A stretch of 64,000 bases of DNA from Hyphomicrobiaceae bacterium (GTDB taxonomy: Bacteria; Pseudomonadota; Alphaproteobacteria; Rhizobiales; Hyphomicrobiaceae), in the NCBI GenBank assembly GCA_022844225.1, contig JALHMC010000010.1, positions 35,154 through 99,153 on the forward strand, read 5' to 3'. Under the pieces are notes generated by a model, which did not search any database, was not told the DNA's origin, and saw only the letters and a program-made list of their open reading frames with translations. The position numbers and the translations under genes were made by a program. Positions 36,508 to 45,938 of the stretch are shown here, one piece after another. Every line of letters begins with the position of its first letter. Position 1 is the first letter of the stretch.

Positions 36508-36651
36508 CTATCTACGAATCTTTACGCCGTGCACCGTCTGCGATACTTCCTTCGGCACCGGCTCGAACAGCTCGGCGAGCGCGTAGAGGCCTCCTGCCGT
36601 TACAGCGAACAGGAGACCGACCACGGACAGGAAACGAAACAAGCTCGGCAT
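36508..36651 (-). CDS. Small single-helix membrane protein
   Basis: A 47-residue protein starting MPSLFRFLSVVGLLFAVTAG: one hydrophobic helix, then GLYALAELFEPVPKEVSQTV and a basic end. The conserved-looking C-terminal PVPKEVSQTVHGVK segment and the location between aroK and the large periplasmic gene recur in Rhizobiales. The longer frame (to 36708) adds residues that do not resemble a protein. Function unknown. Confidence 0.6.
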   Translation of the reverse strand: MPSLFRFLSVVGLLFAVTAGGLYALAELFEPVPKEVSQTVHGVKIRR

Positions 36652-36861
36652 CTGTCGACCCTGCGGAACCCTATTGGTGATGCGCCAAGTTGTCTCCATT
36701 ATGACCACGATCGCTCCGAAGCCAAACCGGCTGACGTACTGGCTCGGTTCGCAGCTTCGATGGACGAGGATGGGTGAGAGCTTTTCGATCGCGATTACAA
36801 TTTGTTGCAGTCGCCTAAGGAGTTTCCACAGGTGTGCGGTGGGACTTGAGCGGTCGCAGCC

Positions 36862-37437
36862 ATGACGGTCACGCGAATCAAACGGCGGCTGGGTGCCAGA
36901 TCACTCGTGATGGTCGGCTTGATGGGCTGTGGCAAGTCATCCGTCGGCCGGCGATTGGCGGCCCGGCTGGACATGCCGTTTCTCGACGCTGACGACGAAA
37001 TCGAAAAGGCAGCCCAGAAGACGATTCCGGAAATCTTCGCAGATCACGGCGAGGCGTCCTTCCGCGACGGAGAGCGGCGTGTCATTCGCAGGCTGCTCCA
37101 GAACGGCCCGCAAGTGCTGGCGACCGGCGGCGGGGCCTACATGAATGCGGAGACGCGGGCCACTATCCGGGCGGCGGGCATCGCGATCTGGCTCCGTGCC
37201 GAGCTGCCGGTGCTGATGCGCCGCGTGATGAAGCGCGACAATCGCCCGTTGCTCAAGGTCGCGGACCCGGAGGCCGTCATGAGGGCGCTCATGGAGGCCC
37301 GCTATCCGATCTACGCTGAGGCCGATCTCGTCGTCGAAAGCCGCGACGTCCCGCATGAGGTGATTGTCGACGAGATCGTGGCTATGCTTGAAACGCATCC
37401 TTTGATTGTCGGTCCCGAGGATCGAGACCGGATCTGA
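36862..37437 (+). CDS. aroK: Shikimate kinase
   Basis: AroK phosphorylates shikimate on O3 with ATP. The 191 residues contain Walker A GLMGCGKSSVG (about 19-29), the substrate-binding DADDEIE, the GEASFRDGERRVI block, and the GGG of ATGGGAYM. Its partner aroB follows after 91 bp on the same strand, the standard aroKB order. Confidence 0.96.
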   Translation: MTVTRIKRRLGARSLVMVGLMGCGKSSVGRRLAARLDMPFLDADDEIEKAAQKTIPEIFADHGEASFRDGERRVIRRLLQNGPQVLATGGGAYMNAETRATIRAAGIAIWLRAELPVLMRRVMKRDNRPLLKVADPEAVMRALMEARYPIYAEADLVVESRDVPHEVIVDEIVAMLETHPLIVGPEDRDRI

Positions 37438-37528
37438 GTCGCCCGCAGCGGTGCGTGCAGATGCATCATGACGCTGCCATGGCTGTGGTCAGTCATGTGC
37501 ACCTGCATCCGTCAAAGAGGAATTGAAG

Positions 37529-38710
37529 TTGAACGATCCCGATCCTTCCAGTCGAAACCCTGCTGGGTATCATCGCCTCGACGTCATCTCAGTGCCCGTG
37601 GAGCTTGCCGAGCGGCGTTACGAGGTGTTGATCGGGCCGGGTGTGCTGAACGATGCGGCTGGCCTCATCGAGACGCGATTGGGGGCCGCACGGTGCGGAA
37701 TCGTCACCGATCGCAATGTTGCTGCGCGCCATCTGTCCCCGCTCGAGGCAAGTCTGAAGGCAGCGGGCCGGCATGCCGGCACCATCGTGCTCGAGCCGGG
37801 GGAGGCGACCAAGAGCATGTCGCGACTCGCCGAGTTGACGGATGGCCTGCTTGAGATGGGGCTCGAACGATCGGATATCGTTATCGCGCTGGGCGGGGGT
37901 GTGATCGGAGATCTTGCCGGGTTCGCCGCCAGCATCATCCGGCGTGGCGTTCGTTACGTTCAGATCCCCACCAGCCTCCTGGCTCAGGTCGACAGCTCAG
38001 TCGGCGGCAAGACGGCCGTGAACAGCCGCCTCGGCAAGAACCTGATCGGGGCTTTCCACCAGCCCGCGCTCGTCCTCGCGGACACCGACGTCCTCTCGAC
38101 GCTGCCGGTACGTGAACTGCGTGCTGGCTATGCCGAGGTGGTCAAATACGGGTTGCTCGGCGATCGTGAGTTCTACAACTGGCTCGAGGTGCACCGTGCG
38201 AGCCTGTTCGGAAATGATGCGTCGATCGTGACCGAGGCTGTCCGACGATCGGTTGCGGCCAAGGCAGCAATTGTGGCGCGCGATGAGACCGAGACGGGGG
38301 ATCGCATGCTGCTCAATCTCGGTCATACATTCGGCCATGCTCTGGAGGCGTGGGCCGGGTTCTCCGACCGCCTGCTGCACGGCGAAGCCGTCGCTATCGG
38401 CATGGCTCAGGCGTTCCGTTTTTCGGAGGCCGAGGGATTCGCCCCGGCTGGAACGGCTGGCGAGGTCGCGCGGCATCTTAGGTCGGTCGGCTTGCCGACG
38501 CGCGTCAGCGATATTCCGGGGCCTGGCAAGCCAACTGCGGCGGAGCTGGTTCGGCTGATGGGCCAGGACAAGAAGGTTCGAGCCGGTCGGCTGACGTTCA
38601 TTCTCGCGCGCGGCATCGGCGAGGCCTTCATCACCCGTGAGGTCGAGATGGACCGGCTCGTCGTATTCATGGAGTGCGAGGTCGGTAGCCAAGAGGCGGG
38701 TGCGGCTTAG
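37529..38710 (+). CDS. aroB: 3-Dehydroquinate synthase
   Basis: AroB converts DAHP to 3-dehydroquinate, the first ring of the shikimate pathway, using NAD and a metal. The 393 residues carry GGGVIGDLAGFAAS, the SSVGGKTAVN loop, NLIGAFHQP, and metal-ligand histidines in NLGHTFGHALE and LLHGEAVAIG. No ATG exists before conserved sequence; two TTG codons (37523, 37529) are candidates, and the second has AGAGGA seven bases upstream and was chosen. Together with aroE and aroK, three shikimate-pathway genes lie in the window. Confidence 0.95.
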   Translation: MNDPDPSSRNPAGYHRLDVISVPVELAERRYEVLIGPGVLNDAAGLIETRLGAARCGIVTDRNVAARHLSPLEASLKAAGRHAGTIVLEPGEATKSMSRLAELTDGLLEMGLERSDIVIALGGGVIGDLAGFAASIIRRGVRYVQIPTSLLAQVDSSVGGKTAVNSRLGKNLIGAFHQPALVLADTDVLSTLPVRELRAGYAEVVKYGLLGDREFYNWLEVHRASLFGNDASIVTEAVRRSVAAKAAIVARDETETGDRMLLNLGHTFGHALEAWAGFSDRLLHGEAVAIGMAQAFRFSEAEGFAPAGTAGEVARHLRSVGLPTRVSDIPGPGKPTAAELVRLMGQDKKVRAGRLTFILARGIGEAFITREVEMDRLVVFMECEVGSQEAGAA

Positions 38711-38767
38711 AGCCGTTACCGAGCCGGGGCGAATAGGAACTGAAGCCTTTAGAATACTGGTAGGGCC

Positions 38768-40057
38768 ATGTCTTTCGACGTGTGGATCTTGTTGAGCGTC
38801 CTCGTGCTGCTCGTGCTGTCGGCCTTCTTCAGCGGCAGTGAAACGGCACTCACGGCCGTGTCGAGGGCACGGATGCATGCGCTGGAGCAAGAGGGCAATC
38901 TTCGTGCGCAACTGGTGAACCGTTTGCTGGCTTCACCCGAGCGGATCATCGGCACGGTTCTCGTCGGCAACAATCTGGTCAACATCAGCGCCTCGGCGCT
39001 CATGACCAGCCTGCTGATCAGCTGGTTCGGGGAGGTCGGCGTGGCCTACGCCACCATTGCAATGACGATCGTGGTCGTCATTTTCTCCGAAGTGCTGCCG
39101 AAAACCTATGCGCTCGCCTACTCGGACAAATTTGCGCTCGCTGTCGCTCCAACGATGCGCTTACTGATCACGGCGTTATGGCCGTTCACAACGGCAATTC
39201 ACTTCGTGGTCAAGCTCGTGCTCCGGCTGACGCCATCCAAACGTGACGACGAGGCCGACATCCTGGCCGCGCACGAGGAATTGCGAGGCAGCATCGCGCT
39301 CGGTGAGCAAGGCGGGGTCGTGGCCAAGGCCGACGCGGAGATGCTCGGCGCGATTCTCGACCTCAAAGAGTTGCAAGTTCTCGACGTCATGGTGCATCGG
39401 ACCAAGATGGATACCTTGGATGCCGACGATCCTCCCGAAGTCGTCGTCAACCAGGTGCTCGCAGGGCAGTATTCGCGGTTGCCGGTCTGGCGCGAGCGGC
39501 CGGACAATTTCATCGGGGTTCTTCACACCAAGGATCTGCTCGCAGCGCTGGCGCACAACGACTGGAAGCCCGCGACCATCGATATCGCGTCGATCCTGAC
39601 GCCGCCGTGGTTCGTGCCGGATACGACGAGCCTGCAAGAGCAACTTGGCCAGTTTCTCGGCCGTCGTGTGCAGCTGGCGCTCGTCGTCGACGAGTATGGT
39701 GAAGTGCAGGGGCTGGTGACGCTCGAGGATATTCTCGAGGAAATCGTTGGGCAGATCTCGGACGAGCACGACACCGAGACGCAAATCAAGCCCCAGGCCG
39801 ACGGTGCCGTGAGCGTTGAGGGGACGATGGCCATTCGTGATCTCAATCGTGCGATGGGCTGGGACCTGCCGGACGAAGCGGCAACGACCATTGCGGGACT
39901 CGTAATGCACGAGGCCCAGATGATCCCAGAGATCGGGCAGGCCTTCACCTTCCACGGGTACCGCTTCGAGGTCGTGCGCAAGCAGCGCAACCGTGTAACC
40001 GGCGTTCGTGTGCGGCGGGTCACGCCACCGGAGGACGCCGATCCCGGCGCCACCTGA
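38768..40057 (+). CDS. CNNM/CorC family transporter (DUF21 - CBS pair - CorC_HlyC)
   Basis: A 429-residue inner-membrane protein: DUF21 membrane domain (about 1-190; FFSGSETALTAVSRARM is the hallmark near residue 20), two CBS domains (about 200-330), and a C-terminal transporter-associated CorC/HlyC domain that ends VRRV. These proteins are linked to magnesium or cobalt efflux and resistance. Just downstream is a secreted His-rich protein, which may indicate a metal-related pair. It is 57 bp after aroB but probably has its own promoter. Confidence 0.92.
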   Translation: MSFDVWILLSVLVLLVLSAFFSGSETALTAVSRARMHALEQEGNLRAQLVNRLLASPERIIGTVLVGNNLVNISASALMTSLLISWFGEVGVAYATIAMTIVVVIFSEVLPKTYALAYSDKFALAVAPTMRLLITALWPFTTAIHFVVKLVLRLTPSKRDDEADILAAHEELRGSIALGEQGGVVAKADAEMLGAILDLKELQVLDVMVHRTKMDTLDADDPPEVVVNQVLAGQYSRLPVWRERPDNFIGVLHTKDLLAALAHNDWKPATIDIASILTPPWFVPDTTSLQEQLGQFLGRRVQLALVVDEYGEVQGLVTLEDILEEIVGQISDEHDTETQIKPQADGAVSVEGTMAIRDLNRAMGWDLPDEAATTIAGLVMHEAQMIPEIGQAFTFHGYRFEVVRKQRNRVTGVRVRRVTPPEDADPGAT

Positions 40058-40236
40058 ACGGGGTTGCCTTAGAGATGACGTCTCTCACGAACTCGTTATA
40101 ACGAGACGGTCAGTTTCTTATTGATGAGTTTTGAACGATGTTCTATAAAGATGGACATGAAGGACGGGTTGCGGCGGTCAGCAGACCGGACACGAGCAAC
40201 CTCGCCAGCGCCAAGCCATCGAAAAGGATCAGGACC

Positions 40237-40776
40237 ATGAAAGCTCTTCTCGCCATCGCTCTCGCACTTGGCCTCGTCTCCGCCACCGGTGCGGAAGCCG
40301 GGCATCGCTCGGGTCACGGTCACGGCCACCGTGCCGCCAGCCACGGGCATCACTTCCATGGCCATCACGGCCATGGCTTCCGCCATCATGGGCACGTCAG
40401 AGCACACGGTCACTACGGCCACCGCCAAGTTTACAGTCACCACCACCATGTGCCGACCTACCGTGCTCCGACCTACAGCCATGCTCCGGTTTACAGCCAC
40501 GGGCCGAGCTACGGTCATAGCTTCGGCTACGGACATGGTCACAACCAGGTCGTGATCGTGCGACCAGCCACGCGGCCGGTCGTTCATGTGGCGCCACAGC
40601 ATGTGCTGAAGTCGGCTGCTGGAGTGCCGAGCCCGGCTTCGATCGAGGCGCCCCTCGCTGCTCAGCAGGCGCCGCTCGACCAAGGCGCGCCGATCGGACC
40701 TGGACTGGACGCCGGAGCCAGCCCGCAAGGTGCTCCCGAGGCGGTTCCCGCGCCGGGTCCCGCGCCGCAGCAGTGA
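40237..40776 (+). CDS. Secreted histidine-rich protein
   Basis: A 179-residue exported protein. A signal peptide (MKALLAIALALGLVSATGAEA) is followed by a stretch of about 85 residues containing about 26 histidines, arranged as Gly-His and His-His units and then repeats of the type TYSHAP / VYSHGP / SYGH, ending in a Pro/Ala/Gln-rich tail. It should bind transition metals (Zn, Ni, Cu) in the periplasm; this is inference from composition. SD AGGA precedes the ATG at 40237; the frame to 40138 is not protein-like. It follows the CorC-type transporter gene by 179 bp. Confidence 0.75.
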   Translation: MKALLAIALALGLVSATGAEAGHRSGHGHGHRAASHGHHFHGHHGHGFRHHGHVRAHGHYGHRQVYSHHHHVPTYRAPTYSHAPVYSHGPSYGHSFGYGHGHNQVVIVRPATRPVVHVAPQHVLKSAAGVPSPASIEAPLAAQQAPLDQGAPIGPGLDAGASPQGAPEAVPAPGPAPQQ

Positions 40777-40797
40777 GACGAGACTCGACGCGGTCAC

Positions 40798-40831
40798 CCG
40801 GAACCGTCTCGCGAGAGCGGGGCGGTTCCGG
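40798..40831. terminator. Hairpin between convergent genes (His-rich protein and hydratase)
   Basis: CCGGAACCG (40798-40806) pairs perfectly with CGGTTCCGG (40823-40831), and the interval contains the inner palindrome TCTCGCGAGA. There is no T run. Placed between two convergent stop codons, it likely ends transcription from both sides. Confidence 0.5.
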
Positions 40832-40847
40832 TGTTACGAGGGGCAGA

Positions 40848-41582
40848 TCAACGCGCGGTGACGCTTGCTTCGACTGTTCCACAGCCGTCAATCTCGCCGC
40901 GGATGGCATGTTTGCCGGTCAGCCAATTCATCCCGATCAGGCTACCCGTGATCACGACATGGCCAGCCTTGAGCGCTTTGCCTCGTGCTGCTAGCGCGGA
41001 GGGCAGCACCGAGAGCGCGCGCAGTGGGTCAACGCTCTTGCCTTCAATGTGAGGTTTGCCGTCGACCAGAAGGCGGCCCGGGACCGACTTCAGCTCCATC
41101 GAGCGCCAGCCGGCGATTTCGCTGCCCACGATGATGCCGGCGTTCAGGATGCAGTCGGCGAGGCCTACGTGGCGGGGAAGTGTCTCCGGGTCGACGTTGC
41201 GGCTCTGGCACAGTTCGAAAACCACGTGCGCCGAGCCGATGGCCTCGATGATTTCGGAGGCTGGTGCGTTCCCGGGGACATCACGCGCCATGCGGAACGC
41301 GATCTCGAGTTCGATGCCCGCCGGCTCGGCACCCTTGACCTGCCAGTTGCCTCCGGCCGGCACCACACCCCCGGCCAAGATCGGTGCGAAGACGACTGGG
41401 CCGTTGGGCACCTCAATGACTTTCCAGCCGACAACCGGCTCGCCGAGGAGGGCGACGACACGATCCTGAACCGCAAAGCCTTCCTCGAAATTTCTGGGGC
41501 GATCCTCCAGGCTCACGCGTGCGCCCTCGCGGCGTGCGGTTGCGAGGCGAGCTGCGATCGCCTCCAGACGCTGGTCGGTCAT
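40848..41582 (-). CDS. 2-Keto-4-pentenoate hydratase / fumarylacetoacetase-like family protein
   Basis: A 244-residue cytosolic enzyme of the MhpD/FAH-related hydratase fold: NFEEGFAVQDRVVALLGEPVVGWKV, ELEIAFRMARDVP with metal-binding glutamates, and the C-terminal GHVVITGSLIGMNWLTG. The family hydrates 2-oxopent-4-enoates or decarboxylates related compounds; no aromatic-degradation genes are adjacent, so the substrate is open. The ATG at 41582 gives the normal length; the longer frame is a shadow. Confidence 0.82.
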   Translation of the reverse strand: MTDQRLEAIAARLATARREGARVSLEDRPRNFEEGFAVQDRVVALLGEPVVGWKVIEVPNGPVVFAPILAGGVVPAGGNWQVKGAEPAGIELEIAFRMARDVPGNAPASEIIEAIGSAHVVFELCQSRNVDPETLPRHVGLADCILNAGIIVGSEIAGWRSMELKSVPGRLLVDGKPHIEGKSVDPLRALSVLPSALAARGKALKAGHVVITGSLIGMNWLTGKHAIRGEIDGCGTVEASVTAR

Positions 41583-41631
41583 GCCATTGCTCCGTTTTTG
41601 CATTCGGCCCAATTCGGGTCCGATTTGTGGT

Positions 41632-41907
41632 TCAGACGATCGGCTCGCCCGGCGCGTAAGCCTTGATCGCGAGGGCGTGGATCTTATCTCGCAGAAGGTC
41701 GCCGAGCGCGTCGTTGACAAGGCGATGGCGCGCGATGCGGCTTTGTCCGGCGAACCTCTGTGAGACGACCAGGACGCGGAAGTGGCTCGACCCTGTGCCG
41801 GGCGAGCCGGCGTGTCCGGCGTGAAGGTGGGATTCGTTGATGACATCGAGCCGGATCGGCTCCAACGCCACGATGAGGGTCTCGCGAATCTGCTGCTCGA
41901 CGGTCAT
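41632..41907 (-). CDS. bolA: BolA family protein
   Basis: A 91-residue protein: helix-strand opening LDVINESHLHAGHAG, then SSHFRVLVVSQRFAGQSRIARHRLVNDAL, the conserved FxGxxxxxRH block of BolA, and a basic ending. BolA proteins partner with monothiol glutaredoxins in iron-sulfur trafficking. In Rhizobiales the gene is often beside the J-domain gene of the cobST cluster, as here (divergent, gap 174 bp). Confidence 0.9.
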   Translation of the reverse strand: MTVEQQIRETLIVALEPIRLDVINESHLHAGHAGSPGTGSSHFRVLVVSQRFAGQSRIARHRLVNDALGDLLRDKIHALAIKAYAPGEPIV

Positions 41908-42081
41908 TCAGCAATTCCTTGCTCTCGCATGGCATCACGTGGGGGCAGAAGGCGTGGTCGTGAAACGGTGCGGGATCGCGCGGCATAGCGTCGCCGCTTC
42001 CGGATGCAGCCGCGCAACGTGTATCGCAATTCCCGCCGCTGTTCTTGTGCGGCTGGCCCAACTCGGATCATACTTGCGGCA

Positions 42082-42702
42082 ATGAAACTCGAATCGAAAT
42101 ATTTCGACAGCATCCGCATCGCCCGCGGGACGGAGCCCAAGGAGGCGCCGCGCGAGGAACCGTGCCAATGGAAGGGTTGCTCCGCCGTTGGCAGCCATCG
42201 CGCGCCGCGCGGACGGGGGCAGGAGGGCTACTATCGGTTCTGCATCGACCACGTGCGTCAATTCAACGCGAGCTATAATTACTTTGAAGGTATGAGCAAC
42301 GCGGAGGTGGAGACGTTCCAGAAAAGCTCTGCGACCGGCCACCGGCCGACTTGGCGGATGGGGGGCAATGGCGACATTCCCGGACGGCAGGCCGGTGACC
42401 CCGCGCGTCGCTACGCACGGTTCGGAAAGGTTGATTCGCATCGGCTTTTCGAGGACGAGGCAGCGGCTGGAGCCGGGCCTGCGGCGGCCGAAAAAAAGCG
42501 CCCGCTCAAGGCTCTGGAGCGGCGTGCCCTGGATACGCTGCATCTCCCGGAGACGGCCTCCAAGGACGAGATCAAGACCCGGTTCAAGGATCTCGTTAAG
42601 CGTCACCATCCGGATGCGAACGGTGGCGACCGGGGCTCGGAAGACAAGTTGCGCGAGATCATCCAGGCCTATAATTATCTGAAGCAGGCAGGCTTGGTTT
42701 GA
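42082..42702 (+). CDS. J-domain (DnaJ-like) protein upstream of cobST
   Basis: A 206-residue protein. The N-terminus has a short CQWKGC...[10 protein letters not shown] segment with a CxxxxC...C pattern that may bind metal, then a linker, and a C-terminal J domain (about 145-206) with [20 protein letters not shown] holding the HPD motif. It may act as a co-chaperone for the cobaltochelatase cluster; that is inference from conserved synteny with cobS and cobT. The ATG at 42082 was chosen from the protein-like composition; the frame is open from 42004. Confidence 0.85.
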   Translation: MKLESKYFDSIRIARGTEPKEAPREEPCQWKGCSAVGSHRAPRGRGQEGYYRFCIDHVRQFNASYNYFEGMSNAEVETFQKSSATGHRPTWRMGGNGDIPGRQAGDPARRYARFGKVDSHRLFEDEAAAGAGPAAAEKKRPLKALERRALDTLHLPETASKDEIKTRFKDLVKRHHPDANGGDRGSEDKLREIIQAYNYLKQAGLV

Positions 42703-42796
42703 GCTTGCATTCTCCCATGTCATCGATGCTTGGCGCAGGCACTCTCTGCGTGCCATGCTCGACCGTAACGCAACTATGATCGGGACCAATCACGCA

Positions 42797-43789
42797 ATGC
42801 GCGCCCAAGCTGAGGCCGGAGTATCCGGCATGCCAGACAAGATGATCTCCGTGCGGCAGGTCTTCGGCATCGATTCCGACCTCGAGGTTCCGGCTTACTC
42901 GGAACCCGATCCGCACGTGCCGGACGTGGATCCGGATTACCTCTTCAACAAAGAGGTGACGCTGGCGATCCTCGCCGGCTTCAAGCACAACCGCCGCGTG
43001 ATGGTGCAGGGCTACCATGGCACCGGCAAGTCGACCCACATCGAGCAGGTCGCTGCACGGCTCAACTGGCCTTGCGTGCGAGTCAATCTCGACAGCCACG
43101 TGTCCCGCATCGATCTCGTCGGCAAAGATGCGATCGTTCTGAAGGACGGCAAGCAGATTACCGAGTTCCGCGAGGGCATCCTGCCGTGGGCTCTGCAGAA
43201 CAATGTGGCGCTCTGTTTCGACGAGTATGACGCCGGACGCCCGGACGTGATGTTCGTCATTCAACGCATCCTCGAGGTGTCGGGAAAGCTGACGCTGCTG
43301 GACCAGTCCAAGGTGATCCGGCCACATCCGGCGTTCAGGCTGTTCTCGACGACGAATACGATCGGCCTCGGTGACACGTCGGGCCTTTATCACGGCACGC
43401 AGCAGATCAATCAGGGTCAGATGGATCGCTGGTCGATCGTGGTGACGCTGAACTATCTCCCGCACGACGAGGAGGTGGGCATCATCCTCTCGAAGGCGAA
43501 GTCTTTTGCAAAGAGTGATGCCAAGAAGAAGGTCGTCAACAACATGGTGCGTGTTGCCGACCTCACTCGGTCGGCGTTCATCAACGGTGATCTGTCGACG
43601 GTGATGAGCCCGCGTACGGTGCTGACGTGGGCCGAGAACACGGAGATCTTCGGCTCGGTCGGCTTCGCCTTCCGGATGACGTTCCTGAATAAGTGCGACG
43701 AGCTGGAGCGGCCGCTGGTCGCCGAGTTCTATCAACGGTGTTTCGGTGAAGAACTGCCGGAGTCCGCTGCGAACGTGGCACTGAGCTGA
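42797..43789 (+). CDS. cobS: Cobaltochelatase subunit CobS (MoxR-type AAA+ ATPase)
   Basis: CobS, with CobT and CobN, inserts Co2+ into hydrogenobyrinic acid a,c-diamide in aerobic B12 synthesis. The 330 residues show Walker [11 protein letters not shown], Walker B CFDEYDAG, and the conserved [17 protein letters not shown] near the end. The frame opens at 42755; the ATG at 42797 puts [10 protein letters not shown] at the same place as in known CobS proteins. It is followed by cobT after 153 bp, which holds a REP-like palindrome. CobN is not in the window. Confidence 0.95.
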   Translation: MRAQAEAGVSGMPDKMISVRQVFGIDSDLEVPAYSEPDPHVPDVDPDYLFNKEVTLAILAGFKHNRRVMVQGYHGTGKSTHIEQVAARLNWPCVRVNLDSHVSRIDLVGKDAIVLKDGKQITEFREGILPWALQNNVALCFDEYDAGRPDVMFVIQRILEVSGKLTLLDQSKVIRPHPAFRLFSTTNTIGLGDTSGLYHGTQQINQGQMDRWSIVVTLNYLPHDEEVGIILSKAKSFAKSDAKKKVVNNMVRVADLTRSAFINGDLSTVMSPRTVLTWAENTEIFGSVGFAFRMTFLNKCDELERPLVAEFYQRCFGEELPESAANVALS

Positions 43790-43912
43790 TTTGACGGTGG
43801 TCCCGGGGGAAACCTCGGGACTTCACGGTCGGCACGCGCCAGTGCGGTGTTCGTCGCGCGAGGAGCAGCCGTTTAGCTGAACGATTTCTATGGTGCCTGC
43901 GGCTCGATAGAT

Positions 43913-43931
43913 CCCGGGCACGAGGCCCGGG
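43913..43931. repeat. REP-like palindrome between cobS and cobT
   Basis: CCCGGGC (43913-43919) pairs perfectly with GCCCGGG (43925-43931) over a 5-base loop. It resembles the palindrome after coaE (4741-4776) in ending with CCCGGG-type arms. There is no T run, so within this cobST unit it may attenuate or stabilise mRNA. Confidence 0.45.
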
Positions 43932-43942
43932 GTAACAATTAG

Positions 43943-45835
43943 ATGGCCCAGCCACCGAAGAAGAACAAGGAATCGCCAGCAGAGCCGTTCAAGCGGGTGC
44001 TGGGGTTGGCCTCTCGAGCCATCGCCGGTGAAAAGGAGATGCAGGTCTCTTTCGCGCCCGGAAAACCCGAGCTCGATGGCAACCATATGCAGCTTCCCGA
44101 GCCGTCACGGATACCGTCGGCCAAGGAAATTGCCGTCATTCGCGGGTGGGCCGACAGTCTTTCGCTGACGGCGGCGCGGCACGACAAGAAGCTTCACAAT
44201 CGACTCGCGCCGAGCGCCGGGCCGGCACGATCGGTCTTCGAGGCCGCAGAGCGTGCACGCGTCGAGTCGATCGGTGCGATGCGTATGCCGGGTATGGCCA
44301 CGAATCTCACAGCCAAGCTAGAGGATCAGTACGCCCACGGGCGCTACGCCGACGTGAGCGAGCGACAGGACGCGCCGATCGAGGATGCGCTGGCGTTGCT
44401 GGTGCGCGAGCGGTTGACGGGGTTGAAGGCGCCGGAGACGGCAAAGGGTTTGGTCGATGTGTGGCGCGACTTCATCGAGGAGAAGGCCGGCCCAGCCTTC
44501 GAGCGGCTGGATAAAGTTGCCGATGATCAGGCCGCCTTCGGGCGGATGATGCGCGACATGCTGAAGGCGCTCGAGCTCACCGAGGAGCGCTCTGAAGGCG
44601 AGAGCGAGGAGGGCGACAGCGACGAGGAGCAGCAGCCGGATGCCGGCGAGGCCGAGTCGCAGGACAGCTCGGACGGGTCCGAGCAGCAAGATCAGGAGTC
44701 CGACGAGCAGCGTTCCGAGAGCGAAGACGGCGAGACGGCCGAGGCCTCCGAGGATGGCGATACGGATGATTTCGACGCCGATGCCGAAGGCGACGAGATG
44801 GCCGAGACGCGCGAGCCGTGGCGTCCCAATACCTCCGTGCTCGATGACCCAGAGCGGTTCGGCTACAAGGTGTTCTCCAAGGCGAACGACGAAGAGATTG
44901 ATGCCGACGACCTGTCGACGCCGGATGAGCTGGAAAGGTTGCGGTCGTTCCTGGACAAGGAACTCAGGAACCTTTCGGGCGCCGTTTCCCGTCTGGCGAA
45001 CAAGCTGCAGCGAAAGCTGATGGCTCAACAGAACCGCTCTTGGGAGTTCGATCTCGAAGAAGGCATGCTGGATGTCGCGCGCCTGCCGCGCATCATCATG
45101 GATCCCATGCATGCGCTATCGTTCAAGCGCGAGCACGATACGAACTTCAAGGACACCGTGGTTACACTGTTGCTCGACAATTCCGGGTCGATGCGCGGAC
45201 GGCCGATCATGGTTGCAGCCTGCTGCGCCGACATTCTGGCGCGGACCCTGGAGCGTTGCGGTGTGAAGGTCGAGATTCTCGGCTTCACGACGCGTGCCTG
45301 GAAGGGCGGTCAGTCGCGTGAAGCCTGGCTCGCTGCCGGCAAGCCGGCCGGACCAGGCCGGCTCAATGATCTCCGGCATATCATCTACAAGACCGCCGAT
45401 GCACCCTGGCGGCGGTCTAAGCGGTCGCTCGCGCTAATGATGCGGGAGGGGTTGCTCAAAGAGAACATCGACGGCGAGGCGCTAGCGTGGGCGCACCAAC
45501 GGTTGCTGGGCCGGCCCGAGCAACGCCGCATTCTCATGATGATCTCGGACGGTGCGCCGGTGGACGACTCGACGCTGTCGGTGAACTCAGGTTGCTATCT
45601 CGAGCGTCACTTGCGGCAGGTCATCGAGGAGATCGAGACGAAGTCGCCCGTGCAGTTGCTGGCGATCGGGATCGGCCATGACGTCACGCGGTACTATCGG
45701 CGAGCTGTGACAATCACTGATCCGACTGAACTCGCGGGTGCGATGACCGACAAGCTCGTCGAGCTGTTCGACGAGCAAGTCGAGATTGCACCGGCGGGCC
45801 GGGCTTCGGGCGGTCGGCGGCGCGGACGAGGATAA
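43943..45835 (+). CDS. cobT: Cobaltochelatase subunit CobT (vWA domain)
   Basis: CobT is the von Willebrand factor A subunit of aerobic cobaltochelatase, forming a ring complex with CobS. The 630 residues comprise an N-terminal helical domain, a strongly acidic Glu/Asp/Ser region (about 210-290), and a C-terminal vWA domain with the MIDAS motif [10 protein letters not shown] near residue 412, plus [12 protein letters not shown]. The very acidic middle is a known property of the family. The layout is a MoxR-vWA pair of the kind also seen in other NTP-driven systems. Confidence 0.96.
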   Translation: MAQPPKKNKESPAEPFKRVLGLASRAIAGEKEMQVSFAPGKPELDGNHMQLPEPSRIPSAKEIAVIRGWADSLSLTAARHDKKLHNRLAPSAGPARSVFEAAERARVESIGAMRMPGMATNLTAKLEDQYAHGRYADVSERQDAPIEDALALLVRERLTGLKAPETAKGLVDVWRDFIEEKAGPAFERLDKVADDQAAFGRMMRDMLKALELTEERSEGESEEGDSDEEQQPDAGEAESQDSSDGSEQQDQESDEQRSESEDGETAEASEDGDTDDFDADAEGDEMAETREPWRPNTSVLDDPERFGYKVFSKANDEEIDADDLSTPDELERLRSFLDKELRNLSGAVSRLANKLQRKLMAQQNRSWEFDLEEGMLDVARLPRIIMDPMHALSFKREHDTNFKDTVVTLLLDNSGSMRGRPIMVAACCADILARTLERCGVKVEILGFTTRAWKGGQSREAWLAAGKPAGPGRLNDLRHIIYKTADAPWRRSKRSLALMMREGLLKENIDGEALAWAHQRLLGRPEQRRILMMISDGAPVDDSTLSVNSGCYLERHLRQVIEEIETKSPVQLLAIGIGHDVTRYYRRAVTITDPTELAGAMTDKLVELFDEQVEIAPAGRASGGRRRGRG

Positions 45836-45938
45836 GTCCGCGTTTTTCGGTCTCCCGAGAGATCTAGGGGGACCTCCAAACAGCCATGCTAGCTCTCGCC
45901 GACCGAACAACTCGCAGCCCCTGTCTTGGAACTCGATC

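Noticed and set aside
40096..40797. 233-codon open frame on the minus strand
   Set aside because: Antisense of the His-rich gene; the repeated codons there produce a Met/Val/Ala-rich artefact.
42755..45835. MoxR-vWA conflict system
   Set aside because: Motifs match CobS and CobT of aerobic B12 synthesis, with the usual J-domain gene upstream.
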